Part shown: positions 42,592 through 51,356 of the stretch, one piece after another
Numbering within the stretch: position 1 is the stretch's first letter
Layout of the letters: the number at the start of each line of letters is the position of its first letter
Notes under the pieces: generated by a model
The model's input: the letters and a program-made list of their open reading frames with translations, nothing else
Databases searched by the model: none
What the model was told of the DNA's origin: nothing
From: Dongia sedimenti
Lineage (GTDB): Bacteria > Pseudomonadota > Alphaproteobacteria > Dongiales > Dongiaceae
Reading direction: 5' to 3'
Assembly: GCA_030715195.1 (NCBI GenBank)
Contig: JAUYVI010000001.1
Span: 248,001 to 312,000 of the forward strand
Length of the DNA: 64,000 bases
Translations under genes and position numbers: made by a program

Positions 42592-43572
42592 ATGTCCTCG
42601 CCGCAAGCCCCGATCGATTCCGATTTCCGCGCCGCCTCGACCGCCGAGGACGTGATCAAAGGCCATGACCTCACCGGCAAGACCATCCTGGTCACCGGCG
42701 GCTATGCCGGCCTCGGCCTCGAAAGCGTGCGGGTCTTCACCGGTGCCGGCGCCAAGGTGATCGTGCCGGCCCGCGACCTCGCCAAGGCGCGCAAGGCGCT
42801 TGCCGACTTCAAGAACGTGACCATCGACAGTCTCGACCTTGCCGACCCGAAGTCGATCGACGCCTTCGCCGATCGCTTCCTCGCCGCCAATCCGAAGCTC
42901 CACATCCTGATGAACAATGCCGGCGTCATGGCGCTGCCGACGCTCAGCCGCGATGCCCGCGGCAACGAGTTGCAGCTCTCGACCAACCATCTCGGCCACT
43001 TCCAGCTGACCCGGCGCCTCTGGCCGGCCCTCAAGGCCGCTCACGGGGCGCGGGTCGTGGCGCTTTCCTCGCGCGGCCATACCTTCGGCGGGGTCGATTT
43101 CGACGACCCGAATTTCGAGCGCCGCGCCTACGATCCCTGGAAGGCCTACGGCCAGTCGAAGAGCGCCAATGCGCTGTTCGCGCTGCATCTCGACGGATTG
43201 GGCGAGAAGCACGCCATCCGCGCCTTCTCGCTGCATCCGGGCGGCATCATCGCGACCGATCTCAGCCGCCACAGTTACTCCGAAGAGCGGCTGAAGGGCA
43301 TGGGCTATATCGACGATAAGGGAAAGCCGGTCATCGATCCCGACAACAACAAGAAGACCATCGCCCAGGGCGCCTCGACCCAGGTCTGGTGCGCGGTCAG
43401 CGACAATCTCGCGGGGATGGGCGGCGTCTACTGCGAGAACTGCAACGTCGCGCGCGCCGAGCCCGCGGACTCCCAGGAACTCCTCGGCGTCCGCCCCTGG
43501 GCCCGCGATCCGCTGCTGGCGGAGCGCTTGTGGAAGCTGACCGAGACGCTGACCGGCGTGGCGTTCGAGTAG
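42592..43572 (+). CDS. Short-chain dehydrogenase/reductase (retinol-dehydrogenase-like)
   Basis: 326 residues. NAD(P)-binding TGGYAGLGLESVR, the NNAGVM block, Ser in ALSSRGHTFGGV and catalytic Tyr/Lys in YGQSKSAN. The C-terminal GVYCENCNVA is usual for the long 'oxidoreductase' branch. Substrate unknown. The start ATG follows an AGGAG site. Confidence 0.9.
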   Translation: MSSPQAPIDSDFRAASTAEDVIKGHDLTGKTILVTGGYAGLGLESVRVFTGAGAKVIVPARDLAKARKALADFKNVTIDSLDLADPKSIDAFADRFLAANPKLHILMNNAGVMALPTLSRDARGNELQLSTNHLGHFQLTRRLWPALKAAHGARVVALSSRGHTFGGVDFDDPNFERRAYDPWKAYGQSKSANALFALHLDGLGEKHAIRAFSLHPGGIIATDLSRHSYSEERLKGMGYIDDKGKPVIDPDNNKKTIAQGASTQVWCAVSDNLAGMGGVYCENCNVARAEPADSQELLGVRPWARDPLLAERLWKLTETLTGVAFE

Positions 43573-43579
43573 CGGAGAC

Positions 43580-44557
<978 letters not shown>

Positions 44558-44585
44558 GATGGCGATATTCGCCAGAATGGCGGAA

Positions 44586-44629
44586 TTAGCAATCATAAAT
44601 CGCTAACAAAATCCACTGAGCATTGCTAA
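44586..44629. promoter_or_regulatory. Probable PspF upstream activating sequences
   Basis: An inverted repeat TTAGC-n11-GCTAA spans 44586-44606, and a second GCTAA half-site with TGAGCATTGCTAA lies at 44616-44629. They sit between pspF and the sigma-54 promoter, at a distance and with a TTAGC-like core expected for PspF binding. The identification is inferred from position and symmetry. Confidence 0.55.
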
Positions 44630-44656
44630 CCTGTTGAAATGACGTGGAATCGAGTT

Positions 44657-44672
44657 TGGCACGACTCCTGCC
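44657..44672 (+). promoter_or_regulatory. Sigma-54 promoter of the psp operon
   Basis: TGGCACGACTCCTGCC has GG at 44658-44659 and GC at 44670-44671, exactly ten bases between them, as required for the -24/-12 elements. Transcription would begin near 44683, before the small gene at 44705. PspF is encoded directly upstream on the other strand. Confidence 0.85.
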
Positions 44673-44704
44673 TATAGAGGCGTATCTTTGACCTGGAGAC
44701 TGCC

Positions 44705-44857
44705 ATGACCGACGAGACGCGCCAGTACCGCTACTACCGCTTCGCCAATGAGGCCGACACGCTGGTGGACCGCATCCGCGGCTACCTGGGCCGCCGCAGC
44801 GCCGCCGACTGGGGCTTCTTCCTGGCCGGCGTGGTGATCGGCGGCTTCCTGTTCTAG
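44705..44857 (+). CDS. Psp-leading membrane microprotein, 50 residues
   Basis: The first gene after the sigma-54 promoter, with a GGAG site before its ATG. The N-terminal half is charged and Tyr/Arg-rich (TDETRQYRYYRFANEADTLV), and the C-terminal 18 residues form one membrane helix (WGFFLAGVVIGGFLF). It is not PspB, PspC, PspD or PspG as I know them. Its place before pspA suggests a membrane anchor or signalling partner in the phage shock response. Confidence 0.7.
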   Translation: MTDETRQYRYYRFANEADTLVDRIRGYLGRRSAADWGFFLAGVVIGGFLF

Positions 44858-44900
44858 CGCCGCCTCAACCCTTTCCCGACACCCCCTGAAGGAATCCGCC

Positions 44901-45560
44901 ATGGGTATTTTCTCGCGCCTCTCCGACATCGTGAACGCCAACATCAACTCGCTCCTCGATCATGCCGAGGATCCGGAGAAGATGGTCCGGCTGATGATCC
45001 AGGAGATGGAGGACACGCTGGTCGAGGTGCGCTCGGCCGCGGTCCGCACCATCACCGAGAAGAAGGAGATCCAGCGCCGCCTGGATCAGATCGCCGCCGC
45101 CGAGGCGGATTGGGCGGAGAAGGCGGAGTTCGCCATCTCCAAGGGCCGCGACGATCTCGCCAAGGGCGCGCTGCTCGCCAAGCGCAAGCTGTCCGAGACC
45201 GCCAAGCAGATGGAAGGCGAGCAGAAGGCGGTCGAGGAAGCGCTCGCCCGTCACGACGAAGACCTCGCGCGCCTGCAGGCGAAGCTCGCCGAGGCCAAGG
45301 CCAAGGAGAAGGCGCTGACCATCCGCATGGCGACCGCGAAGAAGCGGGTGCAGATGCGGCAGTCCTATGCCGACGGCCGGGTCGATGACGCGCTGGCTCG
45401 CTTCGAGGCGCTGCATCGCCGGATCGACGAACTCGAGGGCAAGGCCGAAGTCTTCGACATGGGCAAGACCAAGTCGCTCGAAGATGAGTTCGCCACCCTG
45501 GAGGCGGAAACCGGCCTGGACGCCGAGCTGGATGCCTTGAAGCAGCGCCTCAACAAGTAG
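44901..45560 (+). CDS. pspA: Phage shock protein A
   Basis: 219 residues, almost entirely coiled-coil, of the PspA/IM30 family. The start MGIFSRLSDIVNANINSLLD and EDPEKMVRLMIQEMEDTLVE are highly typical. PspA protects the inner membrane and inhibits PspF. An AAGGAA site precedes the ATG. It is followed by pspB and pspC. Confidence 0.96.
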   Translation: MGIFSRLSDIVNANINSLLDHAEDPEKMVRLMIQEMEDTLVEVRSAAVRTITEKKEIQRRLDQIAAAEADWAEKAEFAISKGRDDLAKGALLAKRKLSETAKQMEGEQKAVEEALARHDEDLARLQAKLAEAKAKEKALTIRMATAKKRVQMRQSYADGRVDDALARFEALHRRIDELEGKAEVFDMGKTKSLEDEFATLEAETGLDAELDALKQRLNK

Positions 45561-45655
45561 GATCGGGCTGCTTGAAGCCGGATCGCGCCTGCGCCATCTA
45601 TGATGGCGCAGCCGGTCCGGGTTGGGGCCAACCAGTACCGTCTTAAGGATCTCTG

Positions 45656-45895
45656 ATGACAAACGTGCTCGGAATACTGTTCGTCCCGGCCGTGCTCTTC
45701 ATGGTCATCGTGGCGCCGCTCTGGCTAATCTTCCATTACGTCACCGTGTGGAAGACCCAGCGCAATGCGGGCCGCGCCGACCCGAGTGCCGTGAACACGA
45801 TGTGGGACACCGCGCGCCGCCTCGAAGACCGGGTGGCCGCCCTGGAGAAACTGCTCGACGCCGAAGCGCCGGGCTGGCGGAGCAAGGCGCTATGA
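45656..45895 (+). CDS. pspB: Phage shock protein B
   Basis: 79 residues. One N-terminal membrane helix (VLFMVIVAPLWLIFHYVTVW) and a coiled-coil tail (RRLEDRVAALEKLLDAEAPG) ending in W, typical of PspB. With PspC it senses membrane stress and recruits PspA. Its stop overlaps the pspC start (ATGA). Confidence 0.9.
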   Translation: MTNVLGILFVPAVLFMVIVAPLWLIFHYVTVWKTQRNAGRADPSAVNTMWDTARRLEDRVAALEKLLDAEAPGWRSKAL

Positions 45896-46494
45896 GCCGC
45901 AAACATTGGAAACGCCACGGCATGGGCTGCGGTTGGAACGGCGGAGGCTGGGGTGCGTCCTCGGCTTCGTCAGCCTGGAGTGAAGGCGGCTTCGGCGGCC
46001 GCAACTTCCGGATCCTCAGCGGCCTGCACCGCGATCCCGCGCGCGGGCGCGTGAGCGGCGTCTGCGCCGGCATCGCCGGCTATTACGGGCTCAACCTGAA
46101 GCTCATCCGCGTGCTGATGATCGTCGCCGCCTTCATCAACCCGTTCCTCACGATCGGCGGCTACGCGCTGGCGACTTTCCTGCTGCAACCGCTGCCGGAA
46201 CCCAAGCCGGATGGCGGCCAGTCGGAAATGAATGCCGGCGGCACGGCGACGCGCGCCAAAGCCGCCGAAGAGGAATTGCCGCCGGAGCTCCGCTTCGCCG
46301 CGCTCAAGGACAAGTTCCGCGAGCTCGAGGAGCGCACCGGCGGCATGGAGACCCTGGTGACCTCGTCCGAGTTCCGCCTCCGCCGCGACTTCAAGAACAT
46401 GGGCGAAGGCAAGGATGAACGCGGTTCCGCCCCGGGGCCTCAATACGGCTCCGGCCCCCGCGGCCGCCCGCCGATGATGGGCTTGGTCGGATAA
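45892..46494 (+). CDS. pspC: Phage shock protein C, extended
   Basis: 200 residues, about 80 longer than E. coli PspC. The PspC core (LHRDPARGRVSGVCAGIAGY then YGLNLKLIRVLMIVAAFINP) spans residues 48-100. The N-terminus adds a Gly/Trp/Ser-rich region (GCGWNGGGWGASSASSAW). The C-terminal half adds a charged predicted coiled coil (LRFAALKDKFRELEERTGG). It overlaps pspB. Confidence 0.9.
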   Translation: MSRKHWKRHGMGCGWNGGGWGASSASSAWSEGGFGGRNFRILSGLHRDPARGRVSGVCAGIAGYYGLNLKLIRVLMIVAAFINPFLTIGGYALATFLLQPLPEPKPDGGQSEMNAGGTATRAKAAEEELPPELRFAALKDKFRELEERTGGMETLVTSSEFRLRRDFKNMGEGKDERGSAPGPQYGSGPRGRPPMMGLVG

Positions 46495-46506
46495 CGAAAC
46501 CAACTC

Positions 46507-46543
46507 AGCCGTCATCCCGGACTCTAGCCGCTGGATGACGGCT
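46507..46543 (+). terminator. Hairpin after pspC
   Basis: AGCCGTCATCC and its exact complement GGATGACGGCT form an 11-bp stem with a 15-base loop. There is no T-tract. The sequence resembles the ends of the REP elements at 29227 and 48510 (GTCATCCCGG), so it may be a short member of that family that ends psp transcription. Confidence 0.5.
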
Positions 46544-46560
46544 GTTGAGGCTGCAGGCAA

Positions 46561-47538
46561 TCACCCCAGCGTCACCACCACCTTCCCCTCAGCTTTCCGC
46601 TCCGCCAACAACCGATGCGCTGCCTCGACCTGATCGAGCGAGAAGGTGTGCGCATCCAGACGCGGCAACAGCGCGCCGGCTTCCGCGAGGCGCGTCGCCT
46701 CGCGCAGGATCGCGCCGTGATGTTCGCGGCCTTCGCCGGTCAGCAGCGGCAGCAGGGTGAACACGCCGGAATAGGTCGCGGCCTTGAACGAGAGCGGCGC
46801 CAAGGCATGCGTGCCCCAGCCCAGGCTGCTGACCACATGGCCGAACCGCGCCACCGCCTTGAACGCGTCGTCCAGCCTGCCGATCGTGTCATAGACGACG
46901 TCGAATCCCTTGCCATCCGAATGCTCCGCGACGATCGCGTCGATGCCCAACGCGCGATCGACCGGCATCGCGCCGAGACCGCGCAGATACGCGGCCTTGG
47001 CGGCTGAATCCGTCGCGAACACTTTGGCGCCGCGCGCAACGGCGATCTGAACCGCCATATGGCCGACGCCGCCCGCGCCGCCGATCACCAGCACCGTCTT
47101 GCCGGACTGAAGCTTCACCCGATCGACCAGGCCTTCCCAGGCGGTGATGAAAGCCAGCGGCAGCGCCGCGGCCTCTCGCATGGAGAGGTTGGCGGGCTTC
47201 GGCGCCAGCAGCCGCGCATCGACCGCGGCGAATTCCGCCAGCGCGCCCGGCACGCCGCCGACGCCGCCGGTCATGCCGTAGACTTCGTCGCCCGGCTTGA
47301 AGGCCGTCGCGCCGGGACCGACCGCCTCGACCACCCCGGCGAGATCGATGCCGAGGATCGCCGGCAGCGGATGGCGCGCATGCGCCGCCTCGCCGGCCTT
47401 GATCTTGAGGTCGAGCGGATTGACGCCGCTCGCCTTGACCCGCACCAGAACCTCGCCGGCTTGCGGCACCGGTCGGCCGATCTCGGTCAGCCGCAGCGAT
47501 CCGTGGGTCTCGAGAACGACGGCCTTCATCCTGGACAT
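46561..47538 (-). CDS. Zinc-free quinone oxidoreductase-like medium-chain dehydrogenase
   Basis: 325 residues. It is a medium-chain reductase without structural zinc Cys residues: VKASGVNPLDLKIKAGE, GIDLAGVVEAVGPGATAF, and the NADPH-binding VLVIGGAGGVGHMAVQIA. It fits the QOR/zeta-crystallin-like group, reducing quinones or enals. ATG 47538 follows AGGAG. A LysR gene is divergent from it and is the likely controller. Confidence 0.9.
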   Translation of the reverse strand: MSRMKAVVLETHGSLRLTEIGRPVPQAGEVLVRVKASGVNPLDLKIKAGEAAHARHPLPAILGIDLAGVVEAVGPGATAFKPGDEVYGMTGGVGGVPGALAEFAAVDARLLAPKPANLSMREAAALPLAFITAWEGLVDRVKLQSGKTVLVIGGAGGVGHMAVQIAVARGAKVFATDSAAKAAYLRGLGAMPVDRALGIDAIVAEHSDGKGFDVVYDTIGRLDDAFKAVARFGHVVSSLGWGTHALAPLSFKAATYSGVFTLLPLLTGEGREHHGAILREATRLAEAGALLPRLDAHTFSLDQVEAAHRLLAERKAEGKVVVTLG

Positions 47539-47593
47539 GGCAGATCTCCTGATTGGTCTGCCGGAAACATGGGGTCTGTCCGAATGAACGAAA

Positions 47594-48526
47594 ATGAACG
47601 ATACTGAACGACGTCCATACAATTCTGCATGGGGTCGGCACTTGGAGTGGAACGACGTCGAGATCTTCCTGGCGATCGCCCGCCATGGCACGCTCGGCGC
47701 CGCGGCGCGGTCGCTCGGCGTCACCCAGCCGACCATGGGCCGGCGCCTGAAGGTCCTGGAACAGGCGCTCGGCCAAGCCTTGTTTCAGCGCACCGCCGAC
47801 GGCTTCGTGCTGACCGATGAAGGCAATGCCGCGCTCGCGCATGCCGAGCGGATGGAGGAGGAGGCGCTCAGCCTCCAGCGTGCGTTGAGCGGGCAGGAGA
47901 GCCGGATCAGCGGCACGCTCCGCCTCTCGTCATCCGACTGGTTCGGAACGCATATGCTCACGCCCATCATCGCGGCTTTCACCCAAGAGCATCCGCTGGT
48001 TACGATCGAGCTCATTACCGATTCCCGCCTGCTCAACCTGTCGCGCCGGGAGGCCGACCTCGCCTTCCGCATCACGCCGTTCAAGGAGCCGGACGTCATC
48101 TCGCGCAAGCTGCTGCACATCGACTACGGCGCCTATATCGCCAAGGGCGCGAAGCGGCCGACCGTCGGCGACGGCGCCGGCTTCCGCCTGGTGACCATGG
48201 ACGAAGCCTTCGGCAGCCTGCCCGACGTCGCCTGGCTGCGCCGCACCTTCCCGAAAGCGGAGGTCGCGGCCCGCAGCAACAACCGCGACGCCCAGGCGAG
48301 GCTCTGCGCGCAAGGCGCCGGCATCGCCGTGCTGCCGAAGCCGCTGGCCAAGGCGTATCCCGACCTGCAGGAACTCCGCCTCCCCGAACCGCCGCCCGGC
48401 CGCGATACCCATGTCGGTTACCACCGCGATCTCAAACGGCTGACGCGGCTGCGCAAGCTGCTGGACCTGGTGATCGAAAGACTGGGTAAGGTGGAACCAC
48501 ATATTGCATCGTCATCCCGGCGCTAG
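47594..48526 (+). CDS. LysR family transcription regulator
   Basis: 310 residues. The HTH reads FLAIARHGTLGAAARSLGVT then QPTMGRRLKVLEQALGQALF, and the effector domain begins SGTLRLSSSDWFG. It is divergent from the oxidoreductase at 46561-47538, the usual arrangement for LysR control. The last codons (HIASSSRR) and stop are provided by the REP element at 48510, so the natural C-terminus may once have been different. Confidence 0.9.
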   Translation: MNDTERRPYNSAWGRHLEWNDVEIFLAIARHGTLGAAARSLGVTQPTMGRRLKVLEQALGQALFQRTADGFVLTDEGNAALAHAERMEEEALSLQRALSGQESRISGTLRLSSSDWFGTHMLTPIIAAFTQEHPLVTIELITDSRLLNLSRREADLAFRITPFKEPDVISRKLLHIDYGAYIAKGAKRPTVGDGAGFRLVTMDEAFGSLPDVAWLRRTFPKAEVAARSNNRDAQARLCAQGAGIAVLPKPLAKAYPDLQELRLPEPPPGRDTHVGYHRDLKRLTRLRKLLDLVIERLGKVEPHIASSSRR

Positions 48527-48597
48527 GCGCCGGGATCCACGCCTTGGGGCTCAATGAAAGAAAGGCGTGGATCCCGTGACCAAGTCACGGGATGACG
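48510..48597. repeat. REP-like inverted repeat, copy 2
   Basis: CGTCATCCCGGCGCTAGGCG at the left end pairs with CACGGGATGACG at the right. GGATCCACGCCTT and AAGGCGTGGATCC form the inner arms. It matches copy 1 (29227-29338) closely and spans the end of the LysR gene. Confidence 0.75.
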
Positions 48598-48618
48598 GAG
48601 TTTGAACGAGGACCGAAC

Positions 48619-49281
48619 TTGCCCTGGAAATTGATCGATTCAGCCCGACACGCTGACACCCGTCTCGAGCTCTACGCCAAGGACGGCATCTTCATGATTC
48701 GCGCCAACGGCCTGGAGTTGATGAACGGCTTCTCCCATGACTCCGAAACCGCCTTCGGCCGGCTGGCCGCCGAGCTCGCGCCGAACCAAGCACCCAACGT
48801 CCTGATCGCCGGCCTCGGCCTCGGCTACACGCTCGCCGCGGCGTGTGAAGCACTCGGCCCGCGCGGCACGATCACCGTCGCGGAATTCTCTCCGGCCGTC
48901 ATCGACTGGTTCGAGAGTCACGTGCGCGCTTCCGTGCTGCCGGTCCTGCCGAAGAATGTTGTGATCCGCGAGACCGATGCGATTGTGCATCTCAAGTCCG
49001 GCGCCCAAGGGTCCAACGGGTACGATCTCATCCTGCTCGACATCGACAACGGCCCCGAGCCGCTGGTCCGATCGTCAAACGCGACGCTCTACGATCGCGC
49101 CGGCCTGGACCTGTTGCGCGGCGCGCTCAACGCGGATGGCAGCGTGCTGCTCTGGTCGGGATTTGAATCGCGTAGTTTCGAAGCGACCGCACGGAATGCC
49201 GGGTTCTCGGTAACGCGCCGCGCCGTCGCCAACGGTCCGAGGCCGGAGCTGGACCACCACATCTATGTCTTGAGGCGCTGA
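48619..49281 (+). CDS. Spermidine-synthase-like SAM-dependent methyltransferase fold protein
   Basis: 220 residues from a TTG with a GAGG site; an ATG at 48592 lies in the REP element and is less likely. The Rossmann motif is VLIAGLGLGYTLAAACEAL, followed by ITVAEFSPAVIDW and YDLILLDIDNGPEPL, as in spermidine synthases and spermidine-synthase-like methyltransferases. The aminopropyl-transfer residues cannot be confirmed. Function is uncertain. Confidence 0.75.
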   Translation: MPWKLIDSARHADTRLELYAKDGIFMIRANGLELMNGFSHDSETAFGRLAAELAPNQAPNVLIAGLGLGYTLAAACEALGPRGTITVAEFSPAVIDWFESHVRASVLPVLPKNVVIRETDAIVHLKSGAQGSNGYDLILLDIDNGPEPLVRSSNATLYDRAGLDLLRGALNADGSVLLWSGFESRSFEATARNAGFSVTRRAVANGPRPELDHHIYVLRR

Positions 49282-49620
49282 TCAGAGCAGCTTGCCAGGG
49301 AAGGGGATGCGGCCGGTGCGGTCCTCGATCTCGATCACCCAGAGATCGGGGTCGCGCGTGATCTGCCGCGCGATGTATTCGTCGGCCTCCGCCTCCGGAA
49401 TGACGGCGCCTTCCTTGGCCTGCAGCCAGGCGATATTGCCGTCGATGTCGCGGCTCTGCGTCAGCACGCGGAAGCCGGGGCCGAGCAGGTTCAGCTTGAT
49501 CACCACCGCGCCGCCCCAATCGTCGCCGCGCTTGACCACGGTGGCGATGATGCCCTGGGTGATGCATTGGCGGATATGCGCCATCACCCAGAGCTCGGTG
49601 GCGATGCGGCCTTCGCTCAT
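49282..49620 (-). CDS. DUF1491 family protein
   Basis: 112 residues. The family pattern is clear: ATELWVMAHIRQCITQGIIA, then GAVVIKLNLLGPGFRVLTQS and a C-terminal DPDLWVIEIEDRTG. Function unknown; the family is largely alphaproteobacterial. Its ATG overlaps the stop of the TPP-enzyme gene upstream (ATGA), so they share one transcript. Confidence 0.88.
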   Translation of the reverse strand: MSEGRIATELWVMAHIRQCITQGIIATVVKRGDDWGGAVVIKLNLLGPGFRVLTQSRDIDGNIAWLQAKEGAVIPEAEADEYIARQITRDPDLWVIEIEDRTGRIPFPGKLL

Positions 49621-51305
49621 TTGTTCTTGAGGGCGTTGGCGCGGATCTGCGAGAGCCCAAGCCGGGGCGTCAGCGCCTCGGGATCGAGCACGATCTCGAT
49701 CAGCGCCGGCTTGCTCGCCTTCAGCGCCCGCTCGAAGGCCGGCGCGAACTCCGCGGTTTCCCGGACGGTCTCGCCCTGCGCGCCGTAGGCCCGCGCCAGC
49801 GCCGCGAAATCCGGATTCTTGAGATCGGTGCCGGAGACGCGGCCGGGATATTCGCGCTCCTGATGCATGCGGATGGTACCGTACATGCCGTTGTTCACGA
49901 CCAGGAAGATCACATTGGCATTGTGCTGCACGGCGGTAGCCAGCTCCTGGCCGTTCATCAGGAAGCAACCGTCGCCGTTGACCGAGAGGACGATGCGGTC
50001 CGGATGTACCAGCTTCGCCGCCACCCCCGCCGGCACGCCATAGCCCATCGAGCCGTTGGTCGGCGCGAGCTGGGTGCGGTAGCTGCGCCAGCGGTAGAAG
50101 CGGTGCCACCAAGTCGCATAGTTGCCGGCGCCGTTGGTGACGATCGCATCCTTGGGCAGCTTGTCGCGCAGATAGGCGAGGATCTCGCCCATCTGCACCG
50201 CGCCGGCATTGGCCTCGTGCTTCTGCCAGGCCTCGTACTCCGCACGGGCCGCGGCGGTCTGCGCGTCCCAGGCCGCATGATCGACCGGCTTCAGGCCGCG
50301 CGCCATCTTGGCAAAGCCCTGCATGCCGGAATTGATCGGCAGAGCGGCCTGATAGACCCGCCCGAGCTCCTCCGGCGAGGCATGCACATGGATCAGGGTT
50401 TGTTGCGGCACCGGCGGCTCGAGCAGCGTGTAGCCCGAGGTGGTCATCTCGCCCAGCCGCGCGCCCACCACCAGCAGCAGGTCGGCGTTCTTCACCCGCT
50501 CACCCAGCTTCGGGCTGATGCCGATGCCGACATCGCCGGCATAGTTCTTGTGGTCGTTGTCGAAGTAATCCTGGCAGCGGAAGGAGGCACCGACCGGCAG
50601 GTTCATGTTCTCGGCGAAGACCTGGATGTCGGCGACCGCTTGCGCATCCCAGCCGCCGCCGCCCAGGATGACGAACGGCCGCTTCGCCTTGGCCAGCCGA
50701 TCGCGCAGCTCGGCCATCTGCTCGGCGCTCGGGTTGCCGCGCGCGGTGACGTAATGGCCGGCGTCCTTGACCTCGACACGATCGGTCAGCATGTCCTCGG
50801 GCAGCGCGAGCGCCACCGGACCCGGCCGGCCGTTCATGGCGCGGTGGAACGCCTGGCTCATGTATTCCGGTATGCGGCGCGCGTCCTCGATCTGCGCCGT
50901 CCATTTGGTGACCTGGCCGAACAGCCGGCGGAAGTCCACCTCTTGGAAGGCCTCGCGCTCGGCCTGGTCGCGGGCGACCTGGCCGATCAGCAGGATCATC
51001 GGCGTCGAATCCTGGAAGGCGGTGTGCAGACCGACCGTCGCGTTGCTGGCGCCGGGGCCGCGGGTCACCAGGCAGATGCCGGGCTTGCCGGTCAGCTTGC
51101 CATAGGCCTCGGCCATGTAGGCCGCGCCGCCTTCCTGGCGGCAGGTGACCAGGCGGATCTGGTTGCTGGCGTCATGCAGCGCATCGAGCACCGCCAGATA
51201 GCTCTCGCCGGGCACCGCGAAGGCCATATCGACGCCGTGATTCTTCAAGGCATCGACCAGGACCTGGCCGCCAGTCCTTAATCCAGAGGGCCGCAATCCC
51301 ACCAT
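49617..51305 (-). CDS. Thiamine-pyrophosphate-binding enzyme, acetolactate-synthase-like
   Basis: 562 residues with the three TPP-enzyme domains. N-terminal PYR domain with GVDMAFAVPGESYLAVLD and catalytic Glu in CRQEGGAAYMAEAYGKLTG, a central domain, and the C-terminal PP domain with the TPP/Mg motif (LSVNGDGCFLMNGQELATA and NNGMYGTIRMHQE). Of the ALS/POX/benzoylformate-decarboxylase group; the substrate is not determined. DUF1491 follows with overlap. Confidence 0.9.
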   Translation of the reverse strand: MVGLRPSGLRTGGQVLVDALKNHGVDMAFAVPGESYLAVLDALHDASNQIRLVTCRQEGGAAYMAEAYGKLTGKPGICLVTRGPGASNATVGLHTAFQDSTPMILLIGQVARDQAEREAFQEVDFRRLFGQVTKWTAQIEDARRIPEYMSQAFHRAMNGRPGPVALALPEDMLTDRVEVKDAGHYVTARGNPSAEQMAELRDRLAKAKRPFVILGGGGWDAQAVADIQVFAENMNLPVGASFRCQDYFDNDHKNYAGDVGIGISPKLGERVKNADLLLVVGARLGEMTTSGYTLLEPPVPQQTLIHVHASPEELGRVYQAALPINSGMQGFAKMARGLKPVDHAAWDAQTAAARAEYEAWQKHEANAGAVQMGEILAYLRDKLPKDAIVTNGAGNYATWWHRFYRWRSYRTQLAPTNGSMGYGVPAGVAAKLVHPDRIVLSVNGDGCFLMNGQELATAVQHNANVIFLVVNNGMYGTIRMHQEREYPGRVSGTDLKNPDFAALARAYGAQGETVRETAEFAPAFERALKASKPALIEIVLDPEALTPRLGLSQIRANALKNK

Positions 51306-51356
51306 GATCCGCTCCCAAAGCTTATGGCGCTCAATTACCGCGCCGGGGGAGCAGGG

